Shown here in pieces: positions 17,059 to 25,597 of a stretch of 64,000 nt of DNA; positions within the stretch are counted from its first letter, which is position 1; each line of letters opens with the position of its first letter. The stretch comes from Phycisphaeraceae bacterium. Its GTDB lineage: Bacteria; Planctomycetota; Phycisphaerae; Phycisphaerales; UBA1924. The translations under genes and the position numbers were made by a program. The notes beneath the pieces are model-generated. The model did no database searches. It saw only the letters and a list, made by a program, of their open reading frames with translations, and was not told the origin of the DNA. The stretch is taken from assembly GCA_026126305.1 (NCBI GenBank), contig JAHCJI010000008.1, positions 62,001 to 126,000 on the forward strand. Direction: 5' to 3'.

Positions 17059-17256
17059 TCACTCGCCCCAGTCTTCTTCCACCTCGGGGGCCAGGGCGAG
17101 GGTGATGGGGGACAGTGCGGTGACTTCCAGTTCGGCCCCGCAGTCTGGGCAGCGGACGATCTCGTGGCGGCGTGGGGGGCGGGAGAAGGTGATTGTCGCG
17201 CCGCACTCGGGGCAGGTGGCGGTGAGGGTCTCGGTCGTGGTCGCGGTCTGGCTCAT
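17059..17256 (-). CDS. lysW: Amino-group carrier protein LysW
   Basis: A 65-residue acidic carrier protein. It has a zinc ribbon with Cys15-x2-Cys18 (CPECG) and Cys36-x2-Cys39 (CPDCG), a hydrophobic strand ELEVTAL, and the diagnostic C-terminal EDWGE whose last Glu is the attachment point for the growing amino acid. The start at 17256 follows a strong CAGGAGAT site; the longer frame begins in the untranslated leader. It heads lysWXYZK on the minus strand, 89 bases before lysX. Upstream lie an intrinsic terminator and a short leader ORF with clustered Lys codons. The motif combination leaves little doubt. Confidence 0.96.
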   Translation of the reverse strand: MSQTATTTETLTATCPECGATITFSRPPRRHEIVRCPDCGAELEVTALSPITLALAPEVEEDWGE

Positions 17257-17288
17257 GGTGGATCTCCTGTGAAATGCTGGAAACAACG

Positions 17289-17324
17289 AAAAAGGCCCGC
17301 CGGAGGTCTTCTCCGGCGGGCCTT
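17289..17324 (-). terminator. Intrinsic terminator in the lysW leader
   Basis: A perfect 14-bp stem (17292-17305 with 17311-17324), a 5-base loop and a TTTTT run at the minus-strand 3' side. It lies 22 bases after the leader ORF stop and about 35 bases before the lysW start, so it would stop transcription ahead of the operon. It may be an attenuator or simply the terminator of the gene ending at 17535. Confidence 0.8.
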
Positions 17325-17346
17325 GCGATTGGTCTTGCAAGGGCTC

Positions 17347-17430
17347 TTAATGGACGCGTGCGCGGCCACCGCCGGGGGGTGTGTTCCCTTTGGCTTTGGC
17401 TTTCGGTGCGATGGCGGCGCAGCGGCTCAT
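17347..17430 (-). CDS. Candidate lys-operon leader peptide, 27 aa
   Basis: A short ORF beginning MSRCAAIAP, then Lys-Ala-Lys-Ala-Lys (codons 10-14, all three Lys as AAA in a GC-rich genome), then a Gly/Pro stretch and Arg-Ala-Arg-Val-His before TAA. It sits 22 bases ahead of a strong intrinsic terminator and upstream of lysW, the arrangement of an attenuator leader. The CCGGCGG at 17369-17375, just past the ribosome footprint of a stall at the Lys codons, can pair with CCGCCGG in the terminator's 5' arm. No ribosome-binding site is visible. The his operon in this window has the same layout, which raises the odds, but translation is unproven. Confidence 0.45.
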   Translation of the reverse strand: MSRCAAIAPKAKAKGNTPPGGGRARVH

Positions 17431-17437
17431 GTGTTCA

Positions 17438-17465
17438 ATGATTCCCATCGGCTCGAGCGAGTCAA
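17438..17465 (-). promoter_or_regulatory. Candidate promoter of the lys leader
   Basis: TTGACT (17460-17465), a 16-base spacer and AATCAT (17438-17443), ending 7 bases before the leader ATG at 17430. Transcription would begin at or next to that ATG, which would make the leader ORF leaderless and explain its missing ribosome-binding site. The spacing matches the his leader promoter. Confidence 0.35.
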
Positions 17466-17534
17466 GGGCTTGAGCGGAAGTTCATTGGGCGAACGCGGGT
17501 TTGGGGGTGTGTGAGGAGAGGGTGCGCTGGGACC

Positions 17535-17915
17535 TTACGGGCAACCGGCGTCGAAGGCGTTCTGGAAGGCCAGGTAATCGAAGACGGTGAACTCTCCGTC
17601 GCCATCAAAGTCGGCCTTGGGGTCTTGCTGACGCCACAGTCTCCCAAAATGGATCCAGTCGAGGAGGTCCAACTGACAATCGCCGTTGATGTCGGCCGGG
17701 CAGCCGGGCCCCGGTCGCCATACGACGATGAATCGCATCGGCCCTGTACCGCGCCAGGGGTTTCGGAACGACCCGCCCAAGTACAGCGCCTCGCCCGTGC
17801 CATCGTCGAAGATTGCCAAAGGCATGACCTCGAGCGTAAAGACCTCCTGGCCCGGGGCGCTGGGGATAACCACGATCATGCACAATGCGACGAACAGGGG
17901 GAGGAATCGTGTCAT
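17535..17915 (-). CDS. Small secreted protein with calcium-loop C-terminus
   Basis: A 126-residue exported protein. The ATG at 17915 has an AGGAG site and a signal peptide (MTRFLPLFVALCMIVVIPSA); the frame to 17942 lacks both. After the signal comes only one unit of the type LAIFDDGTGEALYLGGSF, a strand pattern that in related secreted proteins recurs many times. Then follow two Asp-rich loops (DINGDCQLDLLD and DFDGDGEFTVFD) and a Gly-Cys-Pro end. It therefore looks like a minimal or shortened member of the large repeat-protein class seen at 1992-3398. Role unknown. Confidence 0.7.
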   Translation of the reverse strand: MTRFLPLFVALCMIVVIPSAPGQEVFTLEVMPLAIFDDGTGEALYLGGSFRNPWRGTGPMRFIVVWRPGPGCPADINGDCQLDLLDWIHFGRLWRQQDPKADFDGDGEFTVFDYLAFQNAFDAGCP

Positions 17916-18097
17916 TGGGGAATCTCCTTGGATTGGCTTCAACCAACGAACAGGTCCACGATAACCGAAACAGCACGATCCACGAAACTTTTTTCAGGCT
18001 TTGGCGATTTTTTTGTAACGCCAACCGCGGCCACCAAGACATCGCGGCTCGTCCCCAGTCGATTTCGTGAGAAGTCGCGGTAAGCCATCGACAACCG

Positions 18098-18126
18098 ACA
18101 ACAAGCCCGGGACTTGCCCGGGCTTG
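18098..18126 (-). terminator. Terminator-like stem-loop after the subtilase gene
   Basis: A perfect 10-bp stem CAAGCCCGGG/CCCGGGCTTG (18102-18126) with a 5-base loop lies 39 bases past the subtilase stop and is followed on the minus strand by TTGTTGTC. The T-run is broken, so termination may be inefficient. Confidence 0.5.
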
Positions 18127-18164
18127 CGTCTTGGTAACACAAGATTCGATCTGGCCGAGCGGGC

Positions 18165-20999
18165 TCAGCAGCCCAAGGCAAACTCGTTCTGGAACGCCAG
18201 GAAGTCGAAGATGGTCAGGCTGCCGTCGCCATCGAAGTCGGCCCGCATGTCGCCGCTGGCGAACAGGTTCTGGAATGCCAGGAAGTCGAAGATCGTCAGG
18301 CTGCCGTCGCCGTCCAGGTCGGCCCGGCATGTCGGATCAGGTAGCTTGGCTTGCAGCAGCACGTCGTCGATGTACCACTGGTCCGTCACGTCGCTGCCGG
18401 GGATGCTGAAGCGGACCCGGAACCCAGAGCCGTAGGCATCCAGCGGCACGATGACGGCGTGCTTGGTGAAGGTGGTCTGGTCAGTACCGTTCGACACGAT
18501 CTCGGTCAAGGGGCGCCACTCGTCGAAGAACCCGCTGAAGTACTCGGCCCGCAGCACCTTGCCGGCCTCGACGCCGCGATGCTGGGTGTAGAACGACACT
18601 TCGAGCGGCGTCTCGGGCAGGAGTGTGGGCGGTGCGCTCACGCGGGCCGAGGTAATCGTGGCGCTGTTGAGCATCAACAGGCTGTTTGGCGCGCTGGGCG
18701 GATTCAGGCCAAGCGTCGTGGGGGCCACGCTGCCCGTCTTTTCTGGCCACTTCTCGGCGTCGAGCGTCAGCGTCGGGAACTGGTCCTCGAAGGGCAGGTC
18801 GAACGCGGCCGCCAGGCCCGTCGTCCCACGCACCACCAGCGCGAAGGCGGTATCCCGGGCCGGCGTGCCGCGATGCCCGTCGGCGTTCAGGTCTGCCGCG
18901 ATCACCTCGACCGACCACGTCCCGGCCTGCGGGTTTTGGATGAACACGTTCTCGACCGTGTCCTTGGTATTGGGCGCTCCCCCCGAGGTGCTCCAGACGC
19001 CGGCACTCAGGCCGTTGTTGCCCCAGTACACCGTGCCGTCGGGTGCGGTGATCTTCAGGTCGAGATCGTTGATGCGATGCTGCGTGCTGGAGGTTGTCCC
19101 CTGCGGGTCGGCCCACACCAGCGTGGCCCGCAACTGCGGCATGCCCGCGGGCACGATCAACGGGTAGACCGCGCTCTGCAACTCGGTGAGCAACTGCTCT
19201 TCGTTGACAACGAAGGTCTGGGCCCGGTTGTCGTACAGCGGCTGGAGGCTTGGCATGCCCCAGCCCTGCTTGATCCGCGCCTTGTCGTTGGCCGTGCTGC
19301 TGCCCGTAAAGGCGTACGGCTCGGCGGAGTTGATCATCAACGCCTTGGCCGTGGTGAACGCTGGACGCTCGTCGAACACGTCCCCGCCCGAAGTCGGGTT
19401 GCCGAAGACCCCGTTGGCCCACATCTGGAAGATCAGGCCAAAGTGCCCGGCCACGATGGGCGTGGCGGCGCTGGTGCCGCTGAACTCTGTATATGCCGAG
19501 GCCGAACTACTGGTAGCAGCGCGTACCTGGTCGTAGAAGTGCGTGAGGTCGGGCTTGATGCGTCCGTCGGCGGCCGGGCCGTGGCTGGCACCGCCGCACC
19601 AGCAGTCGTCGGTCTTGGACAAGGTGTTCTGGTGAACGATGCCGCCGACGGAGACGACGTTCTTGGCCCATGCCTCGGGCCGGGAGTTCTGGTTGCCCGT
19701 GTTCGACTGGCTCTGGGCGATCAGGATGCGGTGGTCGAAGACGATGCGGTCCATCTCGGTGCTGATGGTTGTGTACGCGGTTGTCAGACCGCTGCCCCAG
19801 CTGTTGCTCTGGAAGACCGCGCGGTAGGGCCCGGTGGGAACGATCAGGTCGCGTGTGTGCAGATACCGATTGCTCACTGAGTTGTAACTGGCGAAGATGC
19901 CCTGCCCGTTGGGCAGCATGCCCCGCGCGGCACTGGAGGCGCCGCGGGCGAACACGATGCTGTACGTGCTCGTGCCGTGGCTGTCTACGCCCGAACCGGT
20001 GTGCATGATGGGCGGGTTGGTGGTGAATTCCTGGTGGGTACGCAGGATGCCCGCGTCCATCACCTCGCCCCGCACGCCCTGGCCGGTGTACCCCGCGACT
20101 CCCTCCAGGTAGTTCGCGCCGCCAATGGCGCGGGCGATGTTCATGTCGTTCTCGGGCGCGTGCCAGCGGTCCACGAAGTGGACACCCGCATCGCGCACAA
20201 CCGCCAGCAATTGCGCCGGCATCATCGTTGCTTCCAGGCGGCCCGTCTCGGGCACGCGAAGATCTACCACGCCGCCCATCTGGATGATCGCGTCCGCGAC
20301 ACGGCCAAGCTCGGCCTGTCCGTCCTCGAACAACTCGATCGAGTAACGAACACCGGCGTCGGCCAAGTCGCCCAGCATGATCGGCTGGAGCAGTTCTTCC
20401 TCCAGCTTGTAGGCCGGGTGGAACACGCCAACCCACCGCACGATGTCCATCGCCTCGACGGCCAGACGCGCCGCTTCGTCCATCCGCACCACACGCGCGT
20501 GCTCATGCAACGCACGCACGATCGTCGCTCCGTTGGCCTCCAACGCACGGTCCGCGGCCTCGACGGGCTGCCCGATGAACTGCACGATGAACGTGTCCGT
20601 GTCCGCCGCGGCGCGCAGGTGGTGCGGCACGGCGGGCACGATGCGAGCCGGATCAAACTCGCCATACCGAAGCCGGATGGTCTGCTCGGTCGGGGAGACG
20701 CGATCGATTCGCTGGCCCGTCAACGACACGGCGCTGAACGCACGCTCACCCTGGGCGGTCGCCTCACGCCAGGAGACCATCACCGCGTCACTCCCCGGCA
20801 CACGACCCTGCCGAAGATCAAAGACCGTGCCCGAGGCGCGATGGAACGGTACGCCGTTGAAGGTCACTACCGGATCATGCCCGGCCTGGGAGAACATCGA
20901 CACGCGCGGGCCCTGCGAGGCTTCGTCCGCGATAGCCGCGAGAGACCCAACCCCCACCGCCAGGCCACAGAGCAGTACCAGTCCCAACTTGGAATGCAT
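18165..20999 (-). CDS. Secreted S8 family serine peptidase with calcium-loop C-terminus
   Basis: Extracellular subtilisin-like protease, 944 residues from the ATG at 20999 (GGGAGG site; signal MHSKLGLVLLCGLAVGVGS). A propeptide-like region of about 260 residues precedes the catalytic domain. The triad is visible as Asp315 in GEVMDAGILRTHQEF, His341 in DSHGTSTYSIV and Ser510 in FSGTSAATPIVAGHFG. Downstream lie a P-domain-like jelly roll (WADPQGT, INDLDLKITAPDG) and a second beta-sandwich of about 150 residues. The end is two near-identical loops DxDGDGSLTIFDFLAFQN, repeated at DNA level, ending Ala-Leu-Gly-Cys. A TACAAT at 21055-21060 may be the -10 element. Substrate unknown. Confidence 0.92.
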   Translation of the reverse strand: MHSKLGLVLLCGLAVGVGSLAAIADEASQGPRVSMFSQAGHDPVVTFNGVPFHRASGTVFDLRQGRVPGSDAVMVSWREATAQGERAFSAVSLTGQRIDRVSPTEQTIRLRYGEFDPARIVPAVPHHLRAAADTDTFIVQFIGQPVEAADRALEANGATIVRALHEHARVVRMDEAARLAVEAMDIVRWVGVFHPAYKLEEELLQPIMLGDLADAGVRYSIELFEDGQAELGRVADAIIQMGGVVDLRVPETGRLEATMMPAQLLAVVRDAGVHFVDRWHAPENDMNIARAIGGANYLEGVAGYTGQGVRGEVMDAGILRTHQEFTTNPPIMHTGSGVDSHGTSTYSIVFARGASSAARGMLPNGQGIFASYNSVSNRYLHTRDLIVPTGPYRAVFQSNSWGSGLTTAYTTISTEMDRIVFDHRILIAQSQSNTGNQNSRPEAWAKNVVSVGGIVHQNTLSKTDDCWCGGASHGPAADGRIKPDLTHFYDQVRAATSSSASAYTEFSGTSAATPIVAGHFGLIFQMWANGVFGNPTSGGDVFDERPAFTTAKALMINSAEPYAFTGSSTANDKARIKQGWGMPSLQPLYDNRAQTFVVNEEQLLTELQSAVYPLIVPAGMPQLRATLVWADPQGTTSSTQHRINDLDLKITAPDGTVYWGNNGLSAGVWSTSGGAPNTKDTVENVFIQNPQAGTWSVEVIAADLNADGHRGTPARDTAFALVVRGTTGLAAAFDLPFEDQFPTLTLDAEKWPEKTGSVAPTTLGLNPPSAPNSLLMLNSATITSARVSAPPTLLPETPLEVSFYTQHRGVEAGKVLRAEYFSGFFDEWRPLTEIVSNGTDQTTFTKHAVIVPLDAYGSGFRVRFSIPGSDVTDQWYIDDVLLQAKLPDPTCRADLDGDGSLTIFDFLAFQNLFASGDMRADFDGDGSLTIFDFLAFQNEFALGC

Positions 21000-21164
21000 C
21001 ACGATCCTCCCTGGAAAATCTTCGATACGGATGCCGAGCTCGCCTTGTTCTACCATTGTACGGGCACAACTCAAAGCCTCACAGCGGTGATCTCACAGAA
21101 CACCATACCACAGAGCCACCCGGGGACCAACCCCACGAGGTAGCAACTCGTCCTCCCGGGGTGA

Positions 21165-24100
21165 TTACGCACCCTCTGAGGCGAGCGCTTCAGGAATCCG
21201 GCCTTCGGGCGTTTCGAGTTTGCTCAAGAGTGCGTGGGCAATACCAAGGGATTTCCCGAGGTCTAAACACCCGATAACATCAGAATTGACCGCACGTTCG
21301 AGGATTTGCCCCCGATCAAGTGTGGTCCCCTCGGGCAGCAATCCCTGGCTGCGAAGATGCTCCCGGAACTGCTCGATCTTTCGACCCTGGAAGCCTTTGA
21401 CTCGTTCATCACTGCGTGACTCGAGGAGTTCGAGCAGTTTCTCTGCGGATCCACCCATCTCTGCATTCAGTGCGAGTATCCCATCTAAGAACGTGGCACC
21501 GAATGCTCCCGAAGCGATCAGATCTTCCGATCGCAGGGGCCTGCAACGGCCGACCCGCCACGCGCTGACGACACGCTGGGCCAGCCGGCCCGCATCGGCC
21601 ACGAGCGGCCAGGAAAATCGCTCACCCAACCGGCCCTGCTGGGCCAACACCTGGCCCACGGTCCGCAATCCATGCAGGGCGAGTGTGTGCAGCGTGGCAA
21701 GATCGTCTGCAAGGACATGATACAGGTCGATCGCGTCCAGGCTGCCCCACGGTTCGAGCTCTGTCACACCCAGGAGGTGCAGATACTCTTCCCTTGGCAG
21801 GCCTTCGGGCGAAGGCAGGGTTTTGGGCTCGAGCAGCGAGGCCGACGGGTTGCGGGCCGTCTTTTGGCGGTTGCGAACGGCGTCGAGGTCGATGCGGAAG
21901 ATATCGATGTTTTGGTCGGCGGCGAGTTTGGCAAGCCTGTCGGCGTGTGCAGGCTCGCACGTGAGATACACCAGTTGCCGGCCCTCCTGGACCATGCCGA
22001 GCATCGCACCGGCAATAGCCTCGAAGCGTTCGTCGTCGGTCGTGGCCAGCGGCTCATCCAGAATGATCGGCAGCGGAGCGGTGCCGGCGCGTCGTTCGGC
22101 CTCCAAAGCCCCTGCCAGCCGCATCGCCAGCAACGCCTGCGCGCGCGTTCCGGTGGACAGTTGCTCATAGTTCTTGTCCACACCCGATCGCAGATCGCGG
22201 ACCACCGGCGTCTGGCTTGAGTCGATCCGCAAGCCGTAGGCGAGCCCGGTGAACTTCGCCAGGAGTGCATCGGCGGCACGCACCAGCGCCGGCATGTCCT
22301 CATGCTCGACCCCTGCGACGGCTTGATCGAGGACCATCTGCCGGGCCACACGCGTGCAGGCAAAGTCTCGTGCCTTCGACAGTTCTTGAGCCGCACGCTC
22401 GTAGGCGTGCAATGCCCCGGACACGTCCGCGCCATGCCTGGCACGATCCAGCTGGCCTTGCAGGTTGCCGATGCGCTGTTCGAGTTCCGATGCCTGCCGC
22501 GACGCCTGCTGGCACTCGGCCTTGTGCGTGAGCAGGCTGGCATGATTGATGTCGAGCAATTCGGGCATGGCGGCCAAAGCAGCCTCCAATACGGCCAGCA
22601 CCGCTTCGTGCCGAACAATCCCGTCGCGCAGGCCGACAGCATGACTGCGTAAGCGCAGCCATTCGTGCACCTGGTCCTCGGTATCCTCGGTCAGTCCGAG
22701 TCGCTCCAGCAGCACGCGCCTTTGCTCCATGGTTCGCTTGAGATGCTGCGACGCTTGCGACTCTCGGGCGTGCGCTGCCTCGATGCGATCGGCTAGCCTG
22801 CCATACTCGGCGACACGATGTGCCAGGTTCGTGCGCAGTTCCGAGAGATCATCGACCGAGCCGCACACATCGGGTCCGTATGCGGACAACACCGACTCTG
22901 CACGGGCGAGCACGCCCGCGAGCTGCGCTTCGAGCGACTCGACGTTGGCGCGGGCGGCGAGCATGTCCTCGAGTGCCTCATCGTGCTGCTTCGCACGTCG
23001 CGCCGCCGTGACCAATGAGAGCGTCGAGGCCAACTCGTCGTCCACGCCCGCGATGGATCGCAACTCGGCGAGGGATTGTCCATAAGCCTGTTCGCTCTGT
23101 TCGGCACGCTCGAGGAGCAGTGCCGCACCACCGTCGCGGAACAGCCTTGGCATCCACAATGCCATGATGACCAGAACCAGTGTCAACGCCGAGCATCCCA
23201 GAGCCCACCATGCCTGCGCGAAGCCCGCCACAACCAAGGCCAGCAGAGCCATGATGCTCGCCGCGATCAATACTAAGTTACTCCAGCGCCGCGCAGCGTC
23301 GGCCTGCGGCCGCTCGGCGGCCAACTTGTCGCGCAGCATGCGTTCGCGTGCCTCCTGCACGCTGGCCAGAGCCTTGTCCAGCTGTATGAGTGTTCCGTCA
23401 TCGATGGCACGCGCCTCGATGGCAAACACGCCCGCGCGGGCCGACGTACGATCGGCCTCGCGTGCCGCGTCGGCCAACTGCTGGCGGATCGCAATCGCTT
23501 CACTCTCCAGCTTGGCCAGCAGGTCCATCGCACCAACGGGCACGCCCTTGTCCGCAAGCCCCAGCGCCGCCATGTCTGCTCGCAAGCGTTCGGCATCCTG
23601 ACCGGCGCTATCGATGCTTGCCCGTGCATGGTCGATATCATTGCGCAACTCGTGCAGGCGTTGAGCCTCATCGCCTGCGATACGGAGCGCCCCTTGGGGC
23701 AGGGATGCAAGTTCGGCACGCAGACCGGCGAGCGTATCGAGGCACGCCAGCCGCTCGAGCGCTTTCTCGACCATCGGTACTCGCGCGGCCAAGGTTCGGC
23801 ACTGCCCAGCACGCTCTCGTAACTCTGGCAGACTGGCCTCCTGGGCCATCAGGTCTCGGGCCGCCTGACGCGCCGCGTGCAGGTTGGCTTCGGCCTCGCG
23901 CATCGCACGCATTGGCCCGGTAGGAGATCTTGGGGCGGCGGCCTCGTGTAACGATTGGAGGTCGTAGCCGCCCTGCAACTCGCGGCGCATGGCCTCGCGG
24001 ATGGCCTTATCCTGTTCGCCGTCGCGCCAGAGGTCCGAGATCCCCACGATAATGCCGCGCCCGGCGCTCTCGTCGGGCAGCGTCGGTGTGTTGCCTTCCC

Positions 24101-24341
24101 ATCCGCCACCATGCACGTCCACGAAGGCATGGAACTCCTGCCCGCCCGCTTCGAACATGCCACGCGCCCGCAGGTGAGCGTGTCGGGCTGGCCAGAGCAA
24201 CGCACGGATGGCGTTTGCCAGTGTGCTCTTGCCCGACTCGTTGCGTCCTTCGACGATCGTCAGGCCCTGGGCAAAACCATCGATGGTAAAACCAGGGCTG
24301 ATCCCCGCGCTGCGCAGGATCTCGATCCGGCGGACGCGCAT
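21165..24341 (-). CDS. YhaN-like AAA ATPase (SMC/Rad50 type) with membrane helices
   Basis: A 1058-residue ATPase whose N-terminal Walker A reads VEGRNESGKSTLANAIRALLW. Long coiled-coil arms are interrupted near the middle by two transmembrane helices (about residues 355-400, LVLIAASIMALLALVV and ALTLVLVIMALW). The C-terminal half returns with the signature QLSTGTRAQALLAMRLAGALE and Walker B LPIILDEPLATTDDERF. This is the YhaN pattern, a membrane-linked relative of SbcC. After the usual end it continues for about 200 more residues, with a helical region containing LRTVGQVLAQQGRLGERF and FQGRKIEQFREHLRSQGLL. Its ATG shares one base with the stop of the phosphoesterase, its expected partner. 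Confidence 0.85.
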   Translation of the reverse strand: MRVRRIEILRSAGISPGFTIDGFAQGLTIVEGRNESGKSTLANAIRALLWPARHAHLRARGMFEAGGQEFHAFVDVHGGGWEGNTPTLPDESAGRGIIVGISDLWRDGEQDKAIREAMRRELQGGYDLQSLHEAAAPRSPTGPMRAMREAEANLHAARQAARDLMAQEASLPELRERAGQCRTLAARVPMVEKALERLACLDTLAGLRAELASLPQGALRIAGDEAQRLHELRNDIDHARASIDSAGQDAERLRADMAALGLADKGVPVGAMDLLAKLESEAIAIRQQLADAAREADRTSARAGVFAIEARAIDDGTLIQLDKALASVQEARERMLRDKLAAERPQADAARRWSNLVLIAASIMALLALVVAGFAQAWWALGCSALTLVLVIMALWMPRLFRDGGAALLLERAEQSEQAYGQSLAELRSIAGVDDELASTLSLVTAARRAKQHDEALEDMLAARANVESLEAQLAGVLARAESVLSAYGPDVCGSVDDLSELRTNLAHRVAEYGRLADRIEAAHARESQASQHLKRTMEQRRVLLERLGLTEDTEDQVHEWLRLRSHAVGLRDGIVRHEAVLAVLEAALAAMPELLDINHASLLTHKAECQQASRQASELEQRIGNLQGQLDRARHGADVSGALHAYERAAQELSKARDFACTRVARQMVLDQAVAGVEHEDMPALVRAADALLAKFTGLAYGLRIDSSQTPVVRDLRSGVDKNYEQLSTGTRAQALLAMRLAGALEAERRAGTAPLPIILDEPLATTDDERFEAIAGAMLGMVQEGRQLVYLTCEPAHADRLAKLAADQNIDIFRIDLDAVRNRQKTARNPSASLLEPKTLPSPEGLPREEYLHLLGVTELEPWGSLDAIDLYHVLADDLATLHTLALHGLRTVGQVLAQQGRLGERFSWPLVADAGRLAQRVVSAWRVGRCRPLRSEDLIASGAFGATFLDGILALNAEMGGSAEKLLELLESRSDERVKGFQGRKIEQFREHLRSQGLLPEGTTLDRGQILERAVNSDVIGCLDLGKSLGIAHALLSKLETPEGRIPEALASEGA

Positions 24342-25597
24342 CAGCCCACCCCCGGGCCGGACTGTGCCAGCAGTTCGCTGAGCACCGCGCGGGCCTCACG
24401 CGCCAGCGTGGCCCGTGCGTCGGGCAATGGCCAGCAGCGTTCACCCAACGATGGAACGCACAGATTGCGATCGCGACCGATCTCTGCGAAGCGATTCTCC
24501 GCCTCACGCACCAGTCCTTCTTGGCCCCCGGACTGCAATTCCAGAACCAACCCCGCGATGCGGCCCACCACCGAACGTTCCTGCGCGAGTCGTTCCAACG
24601 GCAAGGGTGCGCTCAGACGGCACTCCACCGATTCCAGGAATACGCGTCGTCCCAGGTGCGTCCACGGTTGTCCCAGCTCGAGCCCATCAGCCGCCCGAGC
24701 GATCTCCTGCCAATGTTCATGCTCGCCCACCAGAGCCATGCGAACGCCCACGGCTTGCGCGTGCTCATAGTCCACCGAAGCGTCGCTGGACAGCCGGTGC
24801 AAGGTGGCGTCGAGCCCATGCGCCGTGAGTGCTTCGGCGGGCGCATCCACGCGGACCCACGCGATGGGTGCTATCGCACGGCTTTCCAGCGACGCGCCCG
24901 CGGCGTCGATCCTTACCAGCCAGGCTCCCCGTGGGCCAGACTCGCTCGGATCCAATCCACAGACACTACCCAGGTAGCCCGCGGGCGACGCCCCGGCAGA
25001 GCCGCCGATCGATGGCACGTGGACATGGCCCAACAACCACGCATCGGCCGCGTGGGCGCGCAACTGCCCAGACGTGCATGGTGCATACACGCTCGCGCTC
25101 GTGTCCAGGTCGCAGTGCAGCAGCCCCAGGCGGCGGTTTTTTCGCGGTGGCGGGGGACGATCAAAGGGTGAAGCCCGGCAGTGCGTGTCCGGAAAACTCC
25201 AGCCCAGCACTTCGACACCGCCCAGAGGCGTTTGGACTTCCACCGTTTGCCAGGACCCGCCCTCGCCAAGCAGTGTGAGGCCTTCCATCCCCTTTGCCAG
25301 CCTTGGCAGGATCTTGGCGTCGTGGTTGCCCGCGATGGCGATCAGTGGAATGTTTCCAAGCCCGCGGATGGCTTGTTGCAGCGCTTCGAAGACCTCGAAG
25401 TAAGCGCCGTCGTCGTCCACCACATCGCCAGCCAGCAGGACCGCGTCGACACGCTCATGCCGCGCCAGTTCCACGAGCCGCTCCAACGCACCTAACGGCC
25501 CCAGCGCTCGCGCCTCGGGCCGGAGCGCCTCGGGCAGGCTGGCGATGGGCCGGCCCAGGTGCAAGTCCGCCGCGGCCAGGAAACGAGCCTCAGCCAT
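24341..25597 (-). CDS. YhaO/SbcD-like metallophosphoesterase
   Basis: A calcineurin-like DNA-repair nuclease subunit of 418 residues. The metal-binding motifs appear in order: ADLHLG (residues 11-16), LAGDVVDDDG, IAGNHDAK, LLHCD and LLGHVHVP. The C-terminal part has the DNA-binding/cap region usual for the YhaO/SbcD branch. It overlaps the upstream membrane-protein gene by 8 bases and is followed immediately by the YhaN-like ATPase, so the two are translated together. In Bacillus the pair is linked to DNA repair. Here it lies in a transcript with a thioesterase-fold protein and an MBL hydrolase, which may be accidental. Confidence 0.88.
   Translation of the reverse strand: MAEARFLAAADLHLGRPIASLPEALRPEARALGPLGALERLVELARHERVDAVLLAGDVVDDDGAYFEVFEALQQAIRGLGNIPLIAIAGNHDAKILPRLAKGMEGLTLLGEGGSWQTVEVQTPLGGVEVLGWSFPDTHCRASPFDRPPPPRKNRRLGLLHCDLDTSASVYAPCTSGQLRAHAADAWLLGHVHVPSIGGSAGASPAGYLGSVCGLDPSESGPRGAWLVRIDAAGASLESRAIAPIAWVRVDAPAEALTAHGLDATLHRLSSDASVDYEHAQAVGVRMALVGEHEHWQEIARAADGLELGQPWTHLGRRVFLESVECRLSAPLPLERLAQERSVVGRIAGLVLELQSGGQEGLVREAENRFAEIGRDRNLCVPSLGERCWPLPDARATLAREARAVLSELLAQSGPGVG

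Noticed and set aside
17347..17430. Reading the lysW leader as an arginine sensor through its Arg-Ala-Arg codons
   Set aside because: Those codons lie so close to the pairing segment that a stalled ribosome would hide it; the Lys codons fit the geometry better. Not fully excluded.
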